Source of the DNA: Echria macrotheca
Taxonomy: Eukaryota > Ascomycota > Sordariomycetes > Sordariales > Schizotheciaceae
NCBI GenBank assembly: GCA_030411725.1
Contig: MU839847.1
Coordinates: 310,001 to 374,000, forward strand
Direction: 5' to 3'
Length of the DNA stretch: 64,000 nt
Each line of letters begins with the position of its first letter. Position 1 is the stretch's first letter. The notes beneath the pieces are model-generated. The model ran no database searches, was not told the origin of the DNA, and worked only from the letters and a program-made list of their open reading frames with translations. Below, one piece after another: positions 45,665-57,393 of this stretch. Both the position numbers and the translations under genes were made by a program.

Positions 45665-46516
45665 TTGCGATAAATATCCTTGGCTGTTGACTTTCTTGGG
45701 ACTATTTCAAAATCCAGGTCAGACACCGTACCTACCCCGGTAGGTATATATGAGATGGAGAGAACGCCGACGCTGAAAGGTCGCAAGTTTATCTGTGTCA
45801 CTCTCTCGCTGTTTGGTCGCTGCAGTCCAGACAATAGTGTGAGGTCGTCGGCGAGAAGAGTGGGCCAAGGGTAATTCTAGATCTTTCATTCGCTCCAAGA
45901 CACATCCCGCACAAGCCACGCCCGGGACTAATCCCAGGACGGACACTTCAGCTCTCCTCATTCCGTGTCTGCTTCTGCTGAAATCGAACTCCACACGCCA
46001 CGCCAGCGCAGTGTGTCTTTCAGACAAGGAAATTCTAGCCGCTGCTGGCGTGTGCTCTTCCATATCTGGACTGTGCTCGGTGTGCTTCATGTCGCAGCCC
46101 CCCCCTCCCCGAAAGTTGAGCCTGCTTCGAGCTAGCAGTAGCGGAATTTAGAACTAGTGGACTTTTCAGCTGTCTAGTGTATGCCGAATTCCCGACTCGC
46201 TGCACCGCTGCACCGCTGCACCCGTTTCGGAATCAATGCACTTGTTTTATTTCTCTGCGACATCTTCATATTCTGGCCCGGTTCGAGAAGTCTGGTGCTC
46301 GGTATTGATGCACGTGCATCAAGGTTGCAGAATGTACCGAGGGGCCCCCAACATTGTGTCTACATTTGCGGACTTGAGGCTGCTCATAGCATGCTCCGTT
46401 GCTGCTCGTTTATTGCGTCTTTGATTATACCGTGAGAGATCGTCAACGATAGAGAAAGCCGAGGAGCGCTGCCATTTCGTTTTCGGAATCGACGAGAAGG
46501 CGACGATCAGAGAATA
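45665..46516. other. Intergenic, no gene seen
   Basis: An 852-bp gap. A 9-bp unit (gctgcaccg-like) is repeated about three times near 46199-46221. No gene recognised. Confidence 0.5.
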
Positions 46517-47700
46517 TTAAATCCTCTTCTTCGGCACGCTGTTATCAACCTTCCCAGATACACTTTCCATCCAGTACCACCCGGCCGCTACGGCCGTTCC
46601 GGGACCCAAAACAACCGACACCAACCCACCAAGCAATCCGACCGAGAGGATGTTCATCCAGGAAGCTTGCTTGCCTCCGTCTTGCATCACATCAACAACC
46701 GCAACCCAGGACCACAGCAGGGTCGAGACGAAACAGACCCAAAAGTCGATCTGGAATATCCACAAGAGGCCGTGCATCGCATCGCGTCCTCGAGTCGCCC
46801 TGTCCGGCAGGAGGACCGAACTAAATGAAACACGCGGATCAGTCGACGCTGCGCACAGCCAGGCCATCAGAAAATGAGTTGTAACACTGAGGACGCCCGC
46901 TATGGCGTATAGTCTGCGGATCTGGCTCCGTTGCTTCTGGGCGTCTCTTGAAGAACTCGACGCCGGGGCAACCGTCTTGCCGAAAGTGAACAACTGGATA
47001 AGTAAGTTCGGCAGCGCCGGGGCTGGCTGCCACACCGCGATGAGGATCTGCAGCAGGTCGATGGGGTTGTCGCTAACACGGTGCCACGGCAGGTAAAGCA
47101 ACACGGTAGGGATGAAATAGCCGAGCAAGGTGGCGGGAAGTAAGGCTTTCGCCACGGCCGGACTGAGCTGTCTCTTCGAAGTACGGGACCTCGCGGTTCC
47201 GGCGATATCCAGAGCGTAGTAGATCGGGGCGATGACGGCGCCACCGATCATCTGGTAGATGAGGGCAAAGACGCCCGTGCTTTGTTCACCATTAGTGATA
47301 TGCCACCGCGAACATGAGAACCAGGCACTTACAATCTAACAACGCGCCCCGCGCAGAACAGTCGATGGGACTCGACCGTCCAGACACAAATGACGGGGAA
47401 CCACTGCAACAAGAAATACCACTGCTGAATCTGTATGTGCGGTTCCCACCCGGCCGCGCCGCCCATGAAGGCGCCCACCAGCATCGACAGAAGCCCATCC
47501 ACAGGCGGCAGGCCGATAAATTTTGTCTGGAGTGGCGATCCGTCGGCGAGCTGGTGTTTCTCGTAGATGAGCTCGTCGAAACCGACAGGGATACCGCTTA
47601 GGACCACCTCGACGCGCATATACCATAGCCCGGTGACCGCGAGCAACGCGAATACCACCACGAGCGGGGTTGTGAAGGGGCGACTGACGGGTGCGGCCAT
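46517..47700 (-). CDS. Polytopic integral membrane protein, fungal family
   Basis: 376 residues in two exons: complement of 46517-47279 and 47333-47700 (intron 53 nt). Several hydrophobic helices are visible, among them LVVVFALLAVTGLWYM near the start, YFLLQWFPVICVWTV, GVFALIYQMIGGAVIAPIYYAL, ALLPATLLGYFIPTVLLYL, an IFQIDFWVCFVSTLLWSWVAV segment, and a last one near SVGLLGGLVSVVLGPGTA. The PPVDGLLSMLVGAFMG segment and the helix order recall a group of ascomycete membrane proteins often seen near secondary-metabolite genes, but I cannot assign a reaction. The start could also be nine codons upstream at 47727; the chosen ATG leads directly into the first helix. Confidence 0.75.
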
Positions 47701-50700
47701 GGTGTTTTTGCGCCTTGTCTCTGGCATTGGTAAGGTGCTGGCAACTTGCGGGATGGAGAAAAGAGCGAGAGGACGAAAGATGAGACGCCAGGACGCTCCC
47801 CGGGGTTTTTATCGGGGCCTCAAATCTAGTCAGCCGACGAAGTCCGATGCCTGGGATGATGAGACCGAGTTGTAGATGGTTGGTCATTCTCGAAACGCGG
47901 GTTCGCGTGTTTCCGCGTCAGCAGTGCTGACACGTTAACTTGGCAATTTGGTAAGCAATCTGCTCTGTACCGAGCCCCTCGGCGGAGTTTAGTCCGGAAG
48001 GAGTAATAAACGGTAACAGTCGCATTGCTCCACAAAAGCGGCACGGTTAAGAGGGTGGTATTGGTGGAGATGTATCCTGTAGGCCGGCTCAATCTCGCAA
48101 TTGCAATGCGGCGGTCTGAGCTGGATACTCGTACTTCCGTATAGAAACTCGATATACGGCCACCCGAGTATAAAACCCATGTCCCGAACCCAAGGCTTCA
48201 GTCATGTGGAACTTGGATCGGATCGGATCATTTCACTCACTCAGCTTTAAGTCTCTCCCTAGATTGGCGCCCTGATGTGCTCGCCTCCCCCCCCATGACC
48301 GATTCCCGGGACAGCAGCTCGGCCGCCACCAATCCCAAAGCTGAGCCGACTTGCATCAAGGATATGGAATCCCTCACTGAAGTTAGTTGCCGGGCGATGT
48401 CAACCTTCCCTCATTGAACTCCCGAGATGACACGGAACATCTGTTCAGGCCCAAAGGCGGGTGGTACTCTCGAGACGGATGCTGGAGCCTAGGCTGGGCC
48501 GCACCATAGTTGACGGGGGCCTGCACTTCGACGTCGGCGCAGGGGCCTAGAAGACGCCGGTTGTGTTCAGTAGACTGCCGCTCTCTGGAAGTAACGCCTG
48601 CATGTGTTTGTCACACAAGGCGAGGGCTCGGGAGACATCCTTGTTCCAGGCTGAGGAGTGCTAACAACAGAAATTCGATACAAGACTGACTTACCCCATG
48701 GCCGCAGCGCCTCGTTTGAGAAAGCAGCCATATAATCGACACACATATTCCCATATACTAGGATACGACGGGAACTTTTGCGCTCGGAATTTCCTTTTGT
48801 TGTTAGTGCTGCTGAAGAGGATGTCGGATGCACAGCGGCCTTGCTACGTGATGCGGGTCGGGATGAAAGTCCCTCGGCATGGACCCTTGAATGCGGTATG
48901 CAATTCACCGAAACCGGCCTCGGAGACATCTGCGAATGGGTTGGGTGTGTTTGATGGCTGAACTGGGCGACATCAGACCCTCCATGTATCCACCGCACGG
49001 TGAATGCCAAGACATGGCGACGGCGAATTTGTGAGGCGGTCACTGAATACGTAAGTACCTATGAATCTTTCCTTTCGAGAAGGAGATGTGTCAACACTAC
49101 TCCCCACCTAGATCTAAACCAAATAGCGGGACTTGCGGACTTGCACTCACCGTCATCAACAGGTCGCCTTCCAGTCAACAGCACCAGCAACACCGGGGCA
49201 GCGAGCAGAGAGGAAAGCTTGGCGTCGCGGAAGCGGCCGTGGATCAAGCGGCACATTGAACCGTTCGCTGTCTTGCGCAGCTTTGCGTCCAGGGGAATGC
49301 TGCGGTGAATGCAGAAAACCGACGTGTCTCTGGCCGGACGATCTCTCTCACTCAGCAGTGCAGCAGTGCAGGAGCGCAGGCTGGCATTTACTCGCTGATC
49401 AGCCTCCGGGCTCAGATATCATGCTGGTAAGAATGCAGGTTGTCGATCTGTTCCGTGAAGAACAAAGTTGTCGTTGCTGCGGTAGTGGGGTCCAAGTGCG
49501 ACAACCACTGTACCGGAAGCGGTTCCGGACAGGCAGAAGATTATATGGCAGCCCGTGGTCGCGACGGGCGGTTGCATGCATCGTGCCGATTGCGTGACCG
49601 GGGCCTGGTTTGTGCTGGCCGCGATGGCAGATGGAAGGACGGGAGACTGCATGCAATGGTGGAGAAACTGTACGTGTACGCTTTTGCAAGCCTGGCAGGG
49701 TTGGATGAGTCGGCATCACAGATTGAACACGTTGATAAGTGGGCTGAGGACCCAGCTGGCCCTGGTTCGGTCCGTTGTCATGTTCGATTTTTGCGGATCC
49801 TCGCATGGAGAGGGAACATCTGCCGTGGGCGTCGCATTTCGCATTCTTTTGCCTTTCGGAGGCAGGTCCGCGCTGGTCGGGGGTTGTGGCTGCCTCGCTT
49901 GCTTTTTGCTCTTTGCCTGCCCCTCACCGTCAGTGCCCGACCTGCCTGCTTGCCTGCCACCTGCGCTTCCCTGATCCCGGCCGGCTGGGTTCTCGTTGAT
50001 CTCTCCAGCATCTTGAATCTGTCCCGTCCGCCCTGTCCTTTCGTGCGTCTGATCGGAGCCCTGCATCACGCAAACACGCATCGACCGCCCGCTGCCCACC
50101 AACCATACCCAGCAGCTGCGTCTTTGTCGGCGAATACAGCTAGGTCGGCCGCTGGCGCGTTTTCGCATCTCGACGACGCCCGTCACCGCCCTTTTAGGCC
50201 ACTGTCGTCCGATATCGAATGCACAACGCAATCACCATCACAGTTTGACGACCATGGCCCTGCACCACAGCGTGAGCGCCCCTCCTCGAATCAAGCCGCC
50301 CAAATCCCCCCACTGAGGTGCCAGTTGTGTCACCATGCGTCCGGCCTCTGGGACCTCGACGCACGCTTCCCGGTGCATTCTTGCTGCCCGCCCGCGTTCC
50401 CGTGCTGCAAGACGCCAAACCTAGTTCTCGAGTCCGCCAATCCGCTTCGGGCGCCGCTGCAGCACATAAGCTGAGCCATCCAAAGCAGGCATGGCCCATG
50501 ACCCCATAACTCGGACTTCATGCGGCTTGCAACGCTGCTCGGCCGACCCGTCGCGGCGGCCAATGGATAACGTTAGCAACGGATGGACAGCCGGAAGGCG
50601 GAAGGCGGAAGGCGGCGTCGGGACGGGGCTGCGGCCTCTGAACGACAAAAGAGACAGAAGAGATTCGACAGTTGGCGGCGGGGCGCGGGGGCGGGGAAAA

Positions 50701-52754
50701 CTGCCGCTCTGAGCGGCATGGGCCACCACCGTAGCGACACTCGGAATCGGAGGGACGGCGCCGGCCCGGCCAGAACCGAGGGCACAGCACCCGACGAACG
50801 GATGGGGAGAATCGGGCGGGCCGCCCAGATTGGCCGTCGAGCGAGCGGGTGTGGTGGAGCGACAGTTGGGCTGACGGCAGCGTGAAAGCATGAGGTCAGT
50901 CAGGGCTGGCGAGGAGTGTGCTGGAGCACCACGAGCACCTAACGGCGGCGGGGGTCAGGACGAGGATTGGGCGAGGTTACAGCACCTAGCCGCCGGGGAC
51001 ACACACCGCCCGGCCCAATCTCCGTCCATCCCGGGCGGGATCCCCAACCAGGGGGCATCCACGGAGGGATCGGAATGGTCGGATCAGTGACCCGGTGGGG
51101 CCTGTGCTGGGTATTTTGGCCGGGCCTGGCAGGCATTGGGTGGTGGTGGATGGCCTCGGCCGCAGTCACACAACGCACTCGACTCCAACGTCGAACATCA
51201 CGCTTGGCGAACATGCCGGTGAGGGCCCAACTGGGCAGCCGGCTGCGGGCGAAGCACGCCAATCCCTTTGGCTCAATCACCTCCTAAATTTGGCCTCTCG
51301 CAGCCTTCGTGGCCCACGCTGGTCAATCCGTCCGCCCCATTGAACAGACAGTCTGCAGCGGGGTGGCGTGGGCCACCCAGGTTCTAGAATGGCGCCCAGC
51401 CCTGAACGACAAGTCTGCAGCCTTCTGTCAGATATCATATTCTGGAGCTTGCCCTCGAACGCGGGCACAAGTTAGCTACCACGACCCGTCCATCGAGCCG
51501 TCAATCGCCTCCTCCTCCGTTCGGACACGGCATGCCACAGGCGAGCGGCGGCCAATGCCCCGAGGGCCATCTATCAGCCCTTCCCCAAGCAGGGCTTGCA
51601 AGGATGCAAACTGCAGCCGGCCCATCCCGGAAGGGGTGATGGCGAGGGGTCACACGACGGCCAGACAAGTCGTCGTTGAGCCTCTGGGGACGAGTTCCGG
51701 ACACGCGGCGAACTGGGCAGATCTCGCAGCAACACATGCGGAGAATCCGCCGGGACATGCCCAGTCACCTCTTGACGCGTGGTGGCCGACTGCACCACCC
51801 AAGGCTATGTATGCGTGTCATAAGCGGCAGTCCCCCGGTCGCCTTTGGCCCGCTCCACCGCAGCGGTTCTACTTCCCCGGGCGCCGGGGCACGCCGAGCG
51901 ACGAGGGTCCTCCAACCTGGTCAAAACTTGATCCCACGGCACATGAAATTTGCTGATCTTGCGCACTCCTTTTCTGCGTACATCTGTTCGTGCTCCCCTC
52001 CTGCCAGCAAGAAAAAAACAGCTTGGTGAATCAGCCTGCCTCCTCGTTGCGGCGATATTTCACTTTGGCAATGCATCCGGTCTTCATCCACCTGGCTCTC
52101 GCCAACCCGTCCGCTTCACGTCGCCCTGCTGCCGACTATGAACGTATACTTAACCAGAGCTGTCGCTTCTTATTCACCTCGGCCCCCCCGACATCTTGAC
52201 ACGCCCGCGCCTTCCGCTTTCACAGACTCTGGTATTACTCACAATTTGCTTGGGCCGCCCGAAGCGAATCTGGAAGCCTGGCCAAGGTTCATTGACGTCT
52301 TTTTTTCTTTTTCCTGTGACCGGCTTGGCTCCTCCGGGGAACCTGGCCCAACCATCCGCGACTCCCCAGCCCCTGCGCGGCGATCAACAGATCGGGAAAG
52401 GCCCCAATTGAGGGCGAGGCAGCGGCCCCCAAATCTCGCCAAACGCTTCGTGGCGCCGACAAAACTCCAGTCCAGCTCCTGCGAGCGTCCCGGTGGTTTG
52501 GCACCTCGACGTTCTTCATCTCACATCTTTCGATTCTCGCCTGCCGGTACCCGTTTGCCGCAGTCCGCAGCTCGCCACAAAACCCGTCGATGACCCCGAC
52601 CCCTCGGCCAATTGCGAGCACGACCAGAACCTCTTCATCCCCCTCTCCAGACCGTCCAGACTCCTCCAGGCGAGCGTCATCGTTGCATTGGCAATCCCCG
52701 GTAGCTACTAGGCTCGAATTGTCATCAACCGATCGCTCATCGCCTCCGGAATCC
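47701..52754. other. 5-kb region without a recognisable gene
   Basis: Many open frames overlap here on both strands, the longest at 49440-50474, but their composition (Arg, Cys, Pro and Ser rich, with shadows opposite) looks like GC-rich non-coding DNA rather than protein. From about 50.1 to 52.6 kb the DNA is very GC-rich with many CpG. A 7-bp unit (ggaaggc) is repeated about three times near 50588-50610. Part of the right end probably serves as promoter and leader for the acetyltransferase gene. No tRNA, rRNA or transposon found. Confidence 0.5.
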
Positions 52755-53909
52755 ATGGATTCATCGGAGGAATCGGATGTCGCACCGGCTGTGGGGATCG
52801 CATTCCCGGCCGGGAACGACGACTTCCGCGCGGCACGGGACCGCTGCGCCCAGGCCTGCCGGCTGTTCAACGAGACGCCCGAGGATTCTCCGGCAGAAAC
52901 ACGAAGCCGACTTTTCTTGGAGTAGGTTTTTTTCTCTCGAAACTGCCGCAGCGTCATGTCCGTACTCACCGTCCTAGTATCATCCGCCCGGGCCGCGACC
53001 GTAACGATGACGCCGCCGCAGCCGTCACCCATGACATGACGTTCCGGAACCCGTCGCTGAAAGCCCAGACGCCCTTCGTCAAGCCGCCATTCTACGTTGA
53101 CTACGGGCTGCGGGTGCGCATTGGCGGCTCGACCTTTATCAACCGCAGCTGCATGATCATGGACACGCCAGTTGCCGACGTTATCATCGGCGAGCGGTGC
53201 AATATTGGACCCAACTGCTGCATCGTCAGCGTCGGTCATGCTCTTCGTGCCGAGGAGCGCTCCGGGAAGCAGAGCAGCATCGGAAAGCCCATCGTCATCG
53301 GCGACCATGTCTGGATCGGTGCCAATGTCACCGTGCTGTAAGTGCTTGTCATCCGCATAGGGTTTTGATCGATGTCGGCTAACACAGCCCAGGGGCGGTG
53401 TCACTATCGGGGCTGGTGCTGTCATTGGTGCCGGAAGTGTCATCACCAAGAACATTCCGCCGTCGACCATGGCCCTCGGCGTGCCCGCTCGGGTTGTTCA
53501 GGATCTCAACGAGGCCGCTGTTGGCACGACCGACTTTAGTGACACGGTGGAAACGCTCACCGAGGCCATGAGGTACGGACGTGAGCTTGATCGGAAGGAA
53601 GAGCACGAGCTCGCTCAACTCTCGCTGAACCTGAGCATGCTGCAACAACGGAAGAAGGCCCACATGCCACAGCAAGCGGTGAACGGGGTCTGTCAAGCTG
53701 GGGATTCTCCGAGGGGCCGACGTGGCAGTGAGCAAAGCAACTACCAGGATAGTTTGCTGTCGAAACCGCCCATTATCGCTGCTGGTTTTCTTGCCGGTGT
53801 GGTATTCGCCGTCATTATCGGGTTGGGGATAGCGGCCATCTTCTGGTGGACGACGTGCAAGAAGTGCACTATTTTGCAGGAGCAATTGTCGCCGGCGCCT
53901 CTGAAGTAA
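52755..53909 (+). CDS. Maltose/galactoside-type O-acetyltransferase with C-terminal membrane anchor
   Basis: 347 residues in three exons: 52755-52921, 52978-53337 and 53393-53909 (introns 56 and 55 nt). The N-terminal helix region (FRAARDRCAQACRLFNET) matches the cap that precedes the catalytic fold in maltose acetyltransferases. A left-handed beta helix follows: DYGLRVRIGGSTFINRSC, then IIGERCNIGPNCCIVSVGHA with the likely catalytic His, then IGDHVWIGANVTVLGGVTIG and ALGVPARVV. These enzymes move acetyl from acetyl-CoA to a sugar hydroxyl. Beyond the usual end of the fold there are about 120 more residues and a hydrophobic helix (IIAAGFLAGVVFAVIIGLGI) near the C-terminus, so the protein may be tail-anchored. 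An in-frame ATG at 52590 would add 55 low-complexity residues. Confidence 0.82.
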
Positions 53910-55845
53910 AAGGGGTGTTGCACATATATACGTTTGGAGGAAGGGATTAGGGGGGCTTTCTGGGCTGCCATCCGGAGCTTTTGGGACCTTGGTTACGGCT
54001 GAATCTCGGAATCTGGAGCACCGGCCGGTTACGGACGCTTCTAGGCCGGTAATTATCTAATATGTAAGGAGGAAAAGGGCCGGGCGAATCAGGGCGGGCG
54101 GGACGGTGGCTTCGCAACGTCTGGAGGTCTGGGGGTTAGCGTGCTGGCAGTGAAAAGGTCAGGTCGGGTGGATTTCAGGTGGTAGATTTGAAGCACATGT
54201 TCCCCTCTCCTATGATTTGGATTTGGTGTAAAGTGCGATGAATCCGGGCTGGATCGGAATCGGAGAGGTTCTCGATGTGTAGCGATCCAAGGTTTGACCA
54301 GGTCGATGTGCCAGGGGGTGCCGGGCCCGGTTAGTTGGGTTACGGACGGACAAGTGCAGCAGTGTAAGTACCCACTTGGGAGCGAAGCTACAGGATGTTT
54401 GGCTACGTGCTAGATAGATTGTATCGATAGATGACTTACAAGGCGCAAAGTATATATATATGTGAGTGGGTGGGTGCGGTCACGAGATACGGAGTAGGTT
54501 GGTCATGATTATTTCAGTTGGAGACATAAAGCGGGACGAAATGGTTGGAGCAAATGGTTTGAGCAAATGGTTGGAGCAATTCTTTTTTAATTTAATCTTT
54601 TTATGTTTTATGTTTTATTTTTTTTTATTTTTTTTTTTTTTGTTGTCTTACTTAGCAAGCAAGCAAGCAAGAGCCTTTTTTTTTTGTGTTTTCTCTCTCC
54701 TTTTTGTTCATTCTGTTTGAACGATAGGAAAGAATCACACCCTCGAGACTCAATCTCAATCTGATACCATCTTGGCCACCTCAGCCATGATACCTAGAGT
54801 ACCCATGATCAGGCACTCTTGCAGTCATTGCAACGTTTGTGGTTGCAATGAATGCATCCCTCATTGTTCTTGCACACTCTCTCGCAGTAGCAGCAGACGA
54901 AGCTATCTCCGCAGGCCATTTTCTCCGTTGAGAAAGTGGGTTGGTGGTGTAGAGGGATGTGCGTTAGGTTGAGTGTTTTGTTAGTTTAGGCTGAGTGGGT
55001 GGATGGTTCAGACCAATGGGGAGTGGATGATGATGGTGAGGAGGAGGATGGATGATGGGATGAGAGTGGTGAGATTGGGACGTTTAAATACGGGTTTGGA
55101 TGCATTGGATGACATGGTGGTTGTGGAAGGGTTACTGGGGTTTGAGGAGGACTCGGGTGGACTGTCTGCGTCTTGGTGGTTATGTTCATCTACGATGTTG
55201 GGGTTTGGGATGGAAGGATGGGGTTGTCTTCGGGTTGGAGTTGTTGGCTAAGCGGTGTTGCTATGGGGCTGGAACAGTGTGGTTGTTGGGTTCTCAACAA
55301 AGAAGAATTACGAGGTGGGAGATAAGAGGGAATTGCTTTGTTCTTGATGATTGTTGATTACCCGGTGGGGCCTTGATCCTATGCTACTGTCTGGGCTACA
55401 TGATGGCAAGTTGGTAAGTTTAGCAACAGGGACACGGCCCGGCTCGTCGTGGCCAGCATCTTGGGCGTTACCGTGCAGTTCCCCCAAGCGCGCCAGTGGC
55501 TGGTTTTGCGCCTCGTGCAAGTCAAGACCAACATGCACGTATGCACTGGTTATTTCATACGTGATTTGATTCAGCGCAGACAATCGAGGAGGACACCTAC
55601 TAAGGTGGACACCAAAGCTTCCGGCTTGGTCATATCTACTATGTCCAAGTAGGCTTTCATCCGCACTTCGAAAGAGCTTTTTGTGAACGCAGGATCTGAA
55701 GATGGATAAGGGTTGGGTTGATGTGCAACAATCGCATTGTTCTGCATTCCCGCAACTTGCCGGTGGGAAGCATCGCATTCCAGCCCTACGCTTGAGCAGA
55801 ATCACGGTGATACATACCAAAATCTGCGATTTACATTACACATCA
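53910..55845. other. Intergenic with low-complexity tracts
   Basis: 1.9 kb without a supported gene. It holds a short TA-repeat near 54450, tandem 'ggttggagcaaat'-like units at about 54541-54580, long T runs at 54600-54690 and an 'agca' repeat near 54656-54672. Open frames across these tracts are artefacts of low complexity. Confidence 0.55.
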
Positions 55846-55966
55846 GCCCGCTTGGCTCAATGGTAGAGCGCATCACTTGTAAATCTGCATTATCCCCTTG
55901 ATTGCAAAGGATTTAATGGTTGCTAGGTTCATGATGAGGTCATCAGTTCGATTCTGATAGTGGGCA
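55846..55966 (+). tRNA. tRNA-Thr (UGU anticodon) with a 49-nt intron
   Basis: Exons 55846-55881 and 55931-55966 fold into a full cloverleaf. The acceptor stem GCCCGCT pairs with AGTGGGC (one G-T), with discriminator A. The D arm is GCTC/GAGC. The anticodon stem CATCA pairs with TGATG around loop CTTGTAA (anticodon TGT). The T arm is ATCAG-TTCGATT-CTGAT with a five-base variable loop. The intron (55882-55930) sits one base 3' of the anticodon, the standard nuclear position. Confidence 0.95.
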
Positions 55967-56561
55967 ATGTAATATGCAGTTGAGTCTATCCCCTCAAATA
56001 CCTTCAGCGGGGAAAGATTCCGAATTCTTTTTTCTTGTCTCGGACCAAACCTCAGCTTTTCTCCATGCCGGCCTGGATTATATGATCATGGCTGACATAA
56101 TGCAGTCCCGATTACGTCGTTCCCGGTTTTGTAGAGAGTCTTGCCTCGGTAGACCGGCATCGGCGTAATCTCACTCGAAACGTAGGCGGAATAAGCACCC
56201 TCGTCGGCTAGTCATCCCCAAGGTTGATTGCTTACGGCAATAGGGTCTCAAGTCGGGCATCTTACGTGGTTTCTTCAACAATTTTTACTGATTACCTAGA
56301 TAGATGAACTCCCGGTATGGCAATCGGGACGGCGCAACGAGAATGCAAATATCTGGGTTTAAGGCCGGTAATATTGCGAGGGCGAGCTCTCAAACGCTTT
56401 TAACGGACGAGAAACCAAGAGACAGCGGGAATTATGCCATTCTTCAGCAGAAGGACCACCGTTGAATTCTCACTACTGACCTGCTGGGGACTAACACTCT
56501 GATCTCGACACCCATATCGCAGTGATTCCGTCTCGACGAACCCCTCACAAAACCCGACACA
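55967..56561. other. Intergenic, no gene seen
   Basis: A 595-bp gap between the tRNA and the hydrolase gene. No Pol III terminator of four or more T follows at once; the first T run is near 56028. Otherwise nothing notable. Confidence 0.45.
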
Positions 56562-57317
56562 ATGTCCAAACTAATCATCCTAATCTTCCAAGCCGCCTGG
56601 TTCACCGCGGCCAGCTACCGGCCCCTAACCGACGCCCTCACCGCCCTCGGCTACGATGTCCAAGTCCCCGAACTCCCCGACCTAGGCCTGCACGGCGACA
56701 CAGCCTTCATGCGCTCCTACGCGACCAACCTCGTCGACGCAGGACACTCCGTCATAGCCCTAACGCACTCGTACGGTGGCGCCGTGGCCAACGGCGCCCT
56801 CACCGGCCTCGGCGCCAGGCAGCGTTCCCGACAAAACCTGCCCGGCGGGATCGTGCATCTGGTATACATGACCGCGTACGCACTGCCCCGGGACACGTCC
56901 CTCTTCGACAAGGCGGTCGAGATGGACTGGCTTCAGCGGAATATGCGCATGTTCAAGCTGCATGACGACGGGACCTGGGGCGTCGTCGATCCGCGCGGCA
57001 TGCTGGTCGCGCCGAGGTGGCATGGTAAACCTGAGGTCGAGGCGTTGCTCGGCACGATGGTCGGGTCGTGGGCGGGCGGGAGTGTGACGGAGAAGACGGT
57101 CGGGGAAGAAGCGTGGCGGGATATTCCGGTCACGTATGTCTACGCGACGGAGGATATTTGCCTGTCGATGGATGCGCAGACGTCGATGGTTGCGTATATG
57201 CGGGGGCAGGGGGTCGAGGTTGAGACGGTGGAGGTCGAGGCGGATCATGTGCCGCAGGTTACTGCGACGGGGAGGATTGTTGAGGTGTTGGAGATGGTTG
57301 CTGGGCGGTATGTTTAG
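56562..57317 (+). CDS. Alpha/beta hydrolase, esterase-like
   Basis: 251 residues, one exon. The fold is recognisable from the nucleophile elbow THSYGGAVANGAL (Ser about 69), VHLVYMTAYALPRD after it, the acidic residue in VTYVYATEDICLS and the His in ADHVPQVTATGRIVEVLEM. The first strand reads LIILIFQAAWFTAASYRPL, where relatives have a His-Gly or Pro-Gly pair that helps form the oxyanion hole; here it is Gln-Ala. The elbow starts with Thr instead of the usual Gly. It may still be active or may be a binding protein. No signal peptide, so probably cytosolic. It converges on a GH43 gene 76 bp away. Confidence 0.8.
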   Translation: MSKLIILIFQAAWFTAASYRPLTDALTALGYDVQVPELPDLGLHGDTAFMRSYATNLVDAGHSVIALTHSYGGAVANGALTGLGARQRSRQNLPGGIVHLVYMTAYALPRDTSLFDKAVEMDWLQRNMRMFKLHDDGTWGVVDPRGMLVAPRWHGKPEVEALLGTMVGSWAGGSVTEKTVGEEAWRDIPVTYVYATEDICLSMDAQTSMVAYMRGQGVEVETVEVEADHVPQVTATGRIVEVLEMVAGRYV

Positions 57318-57393
57318 GAAGTCACTATGGGAGAGAAGTCGGGTGGGAGGGTGGGAGAGTTTTGGAGTTGGTGTTATCGAGGCTATGCGATGA

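Noticed and set aside
50251..50320. Possible first exon (MALHHSVSAPPRIKPPKSPH) followed by a GT
   Set aside because: No downstream exon continues it into a recognisable protein such as a Zn2Cys6 domain.
49440..50474. 344-codon plus-strand frame
   Set aside because: Arg/Cys/Pro/Ser-rich composition with long shadow frames opposite, no domain and no hydrophobic or periodic pattern. Probably chance in GC-rich DNA.
52289..53470. Long minus-strand frame of 393 codons
   Set aside because: It lies opposite the acetyltransferase exons, whose family motifs are clear. Its own sequence has no family resemblance.
54466..54720. 84-codon frame rich in Phe and Leu that looks like a membrane protein
   Set aside because: The hydrophobic run is a translation of poly-T tracts.
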